Below are positions 62,105 through 64,000 of a stretch of 64,000 nucleotides of DNA, in pieces. The notes beneath the pieces are model-generated. The model ran no database searches and was not told the DNA's origin. It was given only the letters and a program-made list of their open reading frames with translations. Location: contig NC_020055.1 in assembly GCF_000331025.1 (NCBI RefSeq), forward strand, positions 981,870 through 1,045,869, read 5' to 3'. Source of the stretch: Maridesulfovibrio hydrothermalis AM13 = DSM 14728 (lineage in GTDB: Bacteria; Desulfobacterota; Desulfovibrionia; Desulfovibrionales; Desulfovibrionaceae). The position numbers and the translations under genes are program-made. The number at the start of each line of letters is the position of its first letter. Position 1 is the stretch's first letter.

Positions 62105-62595
62105 TACTGGATGTTTTGTTCCTGAACGCCGCCCGACTCGGGGAACGCAGCAGATTTAAGTTCGACAGCATAAATTTCTACTTCAGTATTATAAGAGCCA
62201 TCAAAAATTCTGATGGTGCAGCTCTTGTAGGGCTTCTCAAAAGTAAGTGCTGAAATGGTAGAAGTAAAAGAATTAGACAAAGTCCAGTTATCTTTTACCA
62301 TCTGATTTTTGAAAAAATCGATCAAACTTTTATTTTCAACACGTCCCTTAAGAACAATTTTTCCGTATTTGAAATTACGGCCATCAGCAACGTAAGAGTT
62401 TTCAGGAACCTGACTCAGTTCATTAGGAACCGCAATATCATCAAATTCAGTATAAGGAACGAATTCTTCAAAACTTTCAGTTACGCCGTTCACAGCTACA
62501 GCCGGCTCCTCGGAGCTGGAATTTCTAGTTGTGATACAACCGACCAAAGAAACAAAAAGCATGGAAATAAGAAACATTCTAATAAAAATTTTCAT
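62104..62595 (-). CDS. lipoprotein of unknown function
   Basis: A 163-residue protein starting at the ATG at 62595 with GGAGG upstream. The signal ends VSLVGC (Cys20). The mature domain contains VPNELSQVPENSYVADGRNFKYGKIVLKG, NKSLIDFFKNQMVKDNWTL and EKPYKSCTIRIFDG, like small envelope lipoproteins (DUF4810/DUF-type) found in related bacteria; the family name is not certain. It is coupled to coaBC by a one-base overlap. Confidence 0.7.
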   Translation of the reverse strand: MKIFIRMFLISMLFVSLVGCITTRNSSSEEPAVAVNGVTESFEEFVPYTEFDDIAVPNELSQVPENSYVADGRNFKYGKIVLKGRVENKSLIDFFKNQMVKDNWTLSNSFTSTISALTFEKPYKSCTIRIFDGSYNTEVEIYAVELKSAAFPESGGVQEQNIQ

Positions 62596-62777
62596 ATCTA
62601 ATCCTCCAGTTTTAATGCCAATGCATATTGAAATTAATGTCATATGTTGCTGGCTCAAAAATATTTTCTTTCTCACGGACAGTGTCTGTATAAAGTATAA
62701 TCCGCATGTCTTCTAGACTTTTTCTACAGGCATGATCACAAAAAATCAAATACGCTTTTACCTCCGGAGCAATCATA

Positions 62778-63455
62778 CTAAGATTTTAAGCGTTGTATTT
62801 TATCCAGAAAATATTTTTCCATATCACGGCGATCTTTACGCAGTCTAATCAGTTCAGCTTCCATAACATCAACTTTGTTACGCAAGCTGGTGTTTTCCTG
62901 AGCCAATTCTGATGTTGCTTCTTCAAGTTCTATATCTTTTTGCTCCAGTGCATTGGTACGCTCATCATATTCTTCGGTCATCGACCGGATATCCAGCTGC
63001 GGAAGGGCCTTGATTTTTTTCTGACTGCGAGCCAGAAGAACGAAAGCTTTTTTTAACTTATAAATATCTTCGCGCTGCTCTTCGATAATTGACTTCTGAT
63101 CAGCAATAACATCAAGTGATTTGCTCATCTTATTCATCATCTCGGCAAAGGCTCCGCTAAGCTCAGCCTGAAGATTCATAGCAGGCTGGGCAGGCACAGC
63201 TCGCTCAGACGGGCTGATCTCAATTGTGCGGGGATATTCAGAGCGAAGCTGCTCCTCTATCTCGGTTGTCACCATTCCTTCATTATATAAGGTGACAATA
63301 CGCGTAAAAATTTCAACTGCTGATTCGGGATACTTGGTAACCCGACCCATTTTTTTGCTGGAAAGAAAGTCTTTAAAAAGCGAAGCATAACGCCTGGCTG
63401 TAGGAGCGGGAATCATTGTAATTTTCGATATTTCTGCAACTGATAACCATTTCAT
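62778..63455 (-). CDS. MerR-like HTH protein with long coiled coil
   Basis: A 225-residue protein starting at the ATG at 63455. Residues 1-75 look like a MerR-type winged helix (WLSVAEISKITMIPAPTARRYASLFKDFLSS, VTKYPESAVEIFTRIVTLYNEGM). A linker leads to long helices (about 105-160 and 170-225; LEQKDIELEEATSELAQENTSLRNKV) that should form a coiled-coil dimer. No effector domain is seen. It may be a DNA-binding organiser of the RacA/MerR-coiled-coil sort or a regulator; targets are unknown. It is divergent from queA. Confidence 0.72.
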   Translation of the reverse strand: MKWLSVAEISKITMIPAPTARRYASLFKDFLSSKKMGRVTKYPESAVEIFTRIVTLYNEGMVTTEIEEQLRSEYPRTIEISPSERAVPAQPAMNLQAELSGAFAEMMNKMSKSLDVIADQKSIIEEQREDIYKLKKAFVLLARSQKKIKALPQLDIRSMTEEYDERTNALEQKDIELEEATSELAQENTSLRNKVDVMEAELIRLRKDRRDMEKYFLDKIQRLKS

Positions 63456-63602
63456 AAGTACAATCCGGTTTTCGTGATCAACGTGACAATCAAGCCTTAT
63501 GCTTGACCGGACAATCAAGCCGCAAACGGTGCGGCTGTATACCTTAAGAGACTTTACTGAAAGATTCTTACCAGATTATCACCAATAAAGAAAACTGAAA
63601 AT

Positions 63603-64000
63603 ATGAAGATAAAACCAGAAGATTTTTTACTAGAAAACTATAATTTTGAACTGCCCGAAAACCAGATAGCACAATGCCCTGCCGAAATGAGGCATGGCTC
63701 AAAGCTCATGGTCCTCGATCAAAAAAGCGGTGAAACTGAGATTAAATCATTTACCGACCTGCCGGACCTGCTCCCTGAAGGCGCACTTCTTGTTGCCAAT
63801 AACTCTAAAGTTATCCCGGCCCGCATCTTTGGACAAAAACCTACCGGAGGACGGGTGGAATTTCTTTTGCTCACCCCCCTGCCTCTTATCAAGCCGACAG
63901 TTACTCCGAAAGGGTTTAAGGCTGTGGTACGGGGGCTGCTTCGCGCATCAAAGAGTCCAAAGCCCGGCGGAGTTGTAACTTTTGAATGTGGTATGAAACT
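63603..64000 (+). CDS. queA: tRNA queuosine enzyme QueA (partial)
   Basis: The first 132 codons of S-adenosylmethionine:tRNA ribosyltransferase-isomerase, which builds epoxyqueuosine on tRNA; it runs off the right edge. FELPENQIAQCPAEMRHGSKLMVLD, LLPEGALLVANNSKVIPARIFG and TGGRVEFLLL match the QueA N-terminus. The family's usual N-D-T in VxNDTRVIPAR reads NNSKVIPAR here, a mild change. Confidence 0.9.
   Translation, partial: MKIKPEDFLLENYNFELPENQIAQCPAEMRHGSKLMVLDQKSGETEIKSFTDLPDLLPEGALLVANNSKVIPARIFGQKPTGGRVEFLLLTPLPLIKPTVTPKGFKAVVRGLLRASKSPKPGGVVTFECGMK

Overview
The window reads as chromosomal DNA of a flagellated, chemotactic Gram-negative bacterium. Supporting genes are the heptose kinase, Mla-type lipid transport, MurJ, two long methyl-accepting chemotaxis proteins, a MotAB stator pair and a FlgM-like anti-sigma factor. 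Gene content and style (a GntP/glycerate kinase locus, an aminofutalosine-deaminase-like amidohydrolase beside pyrBC, PaaK-like ligase, many lipoproteins) fit a Desulfovibrio-type sulfate reducer. That assignment is inference; no rRNA or respiratory marker is present to settle it. There are no insertion sequences, phage structural genes or CRISPR arrays.

Layout. 1-3025: a four-gene, minus-strand, overlapping operon that appears to encode a Mre11/Rad50 (SbcCD-like) machine with the Rad50 part split over separate proteins; the last gene runs off the left edge. 3220-8869: minus-strand housekeeping genes (TrmN6-like methyltransferase, MurJ, MutM, ChaN-PDZ lipoprotein, PaaK-like ligase). 9141-9571: three identical tRNA-Lys(UUU) genes. 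9705-19049: two chemoreceptors flanking a glycerate-use operon (FCD regulator, GntP permease, TPR protein, glycerate 2-kinase). 19121-25649: Tat-type amidohydrolase, glycine-zipper lipoprotein, methyltransferase, peroxiredoxin, PreP-like protease. 25667-31215: sugar and envelope genes (asparagine synthase, GT4, YdjC deacetylase, GT2) around a FlgM-like gene with a sigma-28-type promoter. 31489-34160: MotB, MotA and a cyclic-nucleotide-binding protein with a FliG-C-like tail. 34697-39748: cardiolipin synthase, zinc phospholipase C, a small membrane protein, SppA and a lipoprotein. 39789-44681: amidohydrolase, pyrB, pyrC and a degenerate CCA-enzyme/HD protein. 44771-46108: phosphofructokinase. 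46159-52723: an eight-gene operon joining a PP2C phosphatase and STAS protein to an Mla-type transporter and three further genes. 52874-56280: heptose kinase, parB, a zinc-ribbon gene, parA and a perfect parS site. 56524-64000: UDP-sugar epimerase, slipin and NfeD; then an unknown gene, CoaBC and a lipoprotein; then an HTH coiled-coil protein and the start of queA.

The most unusual pieces are the split Rad50/Mre11 operon with exact 39-residue repeats in its arm, the cNMP-binding/FliG-C fusion translationally coupled to motA, the nucleotidyltransferase-dead CCA-enzyme relative, and the phosphatase/STAS-headed Mla operon. Less certain signals are the inverted repeats near 37.4 kb and 59.95 kb, and a terminator that ends four bases before a start codon near 39.79 kb.
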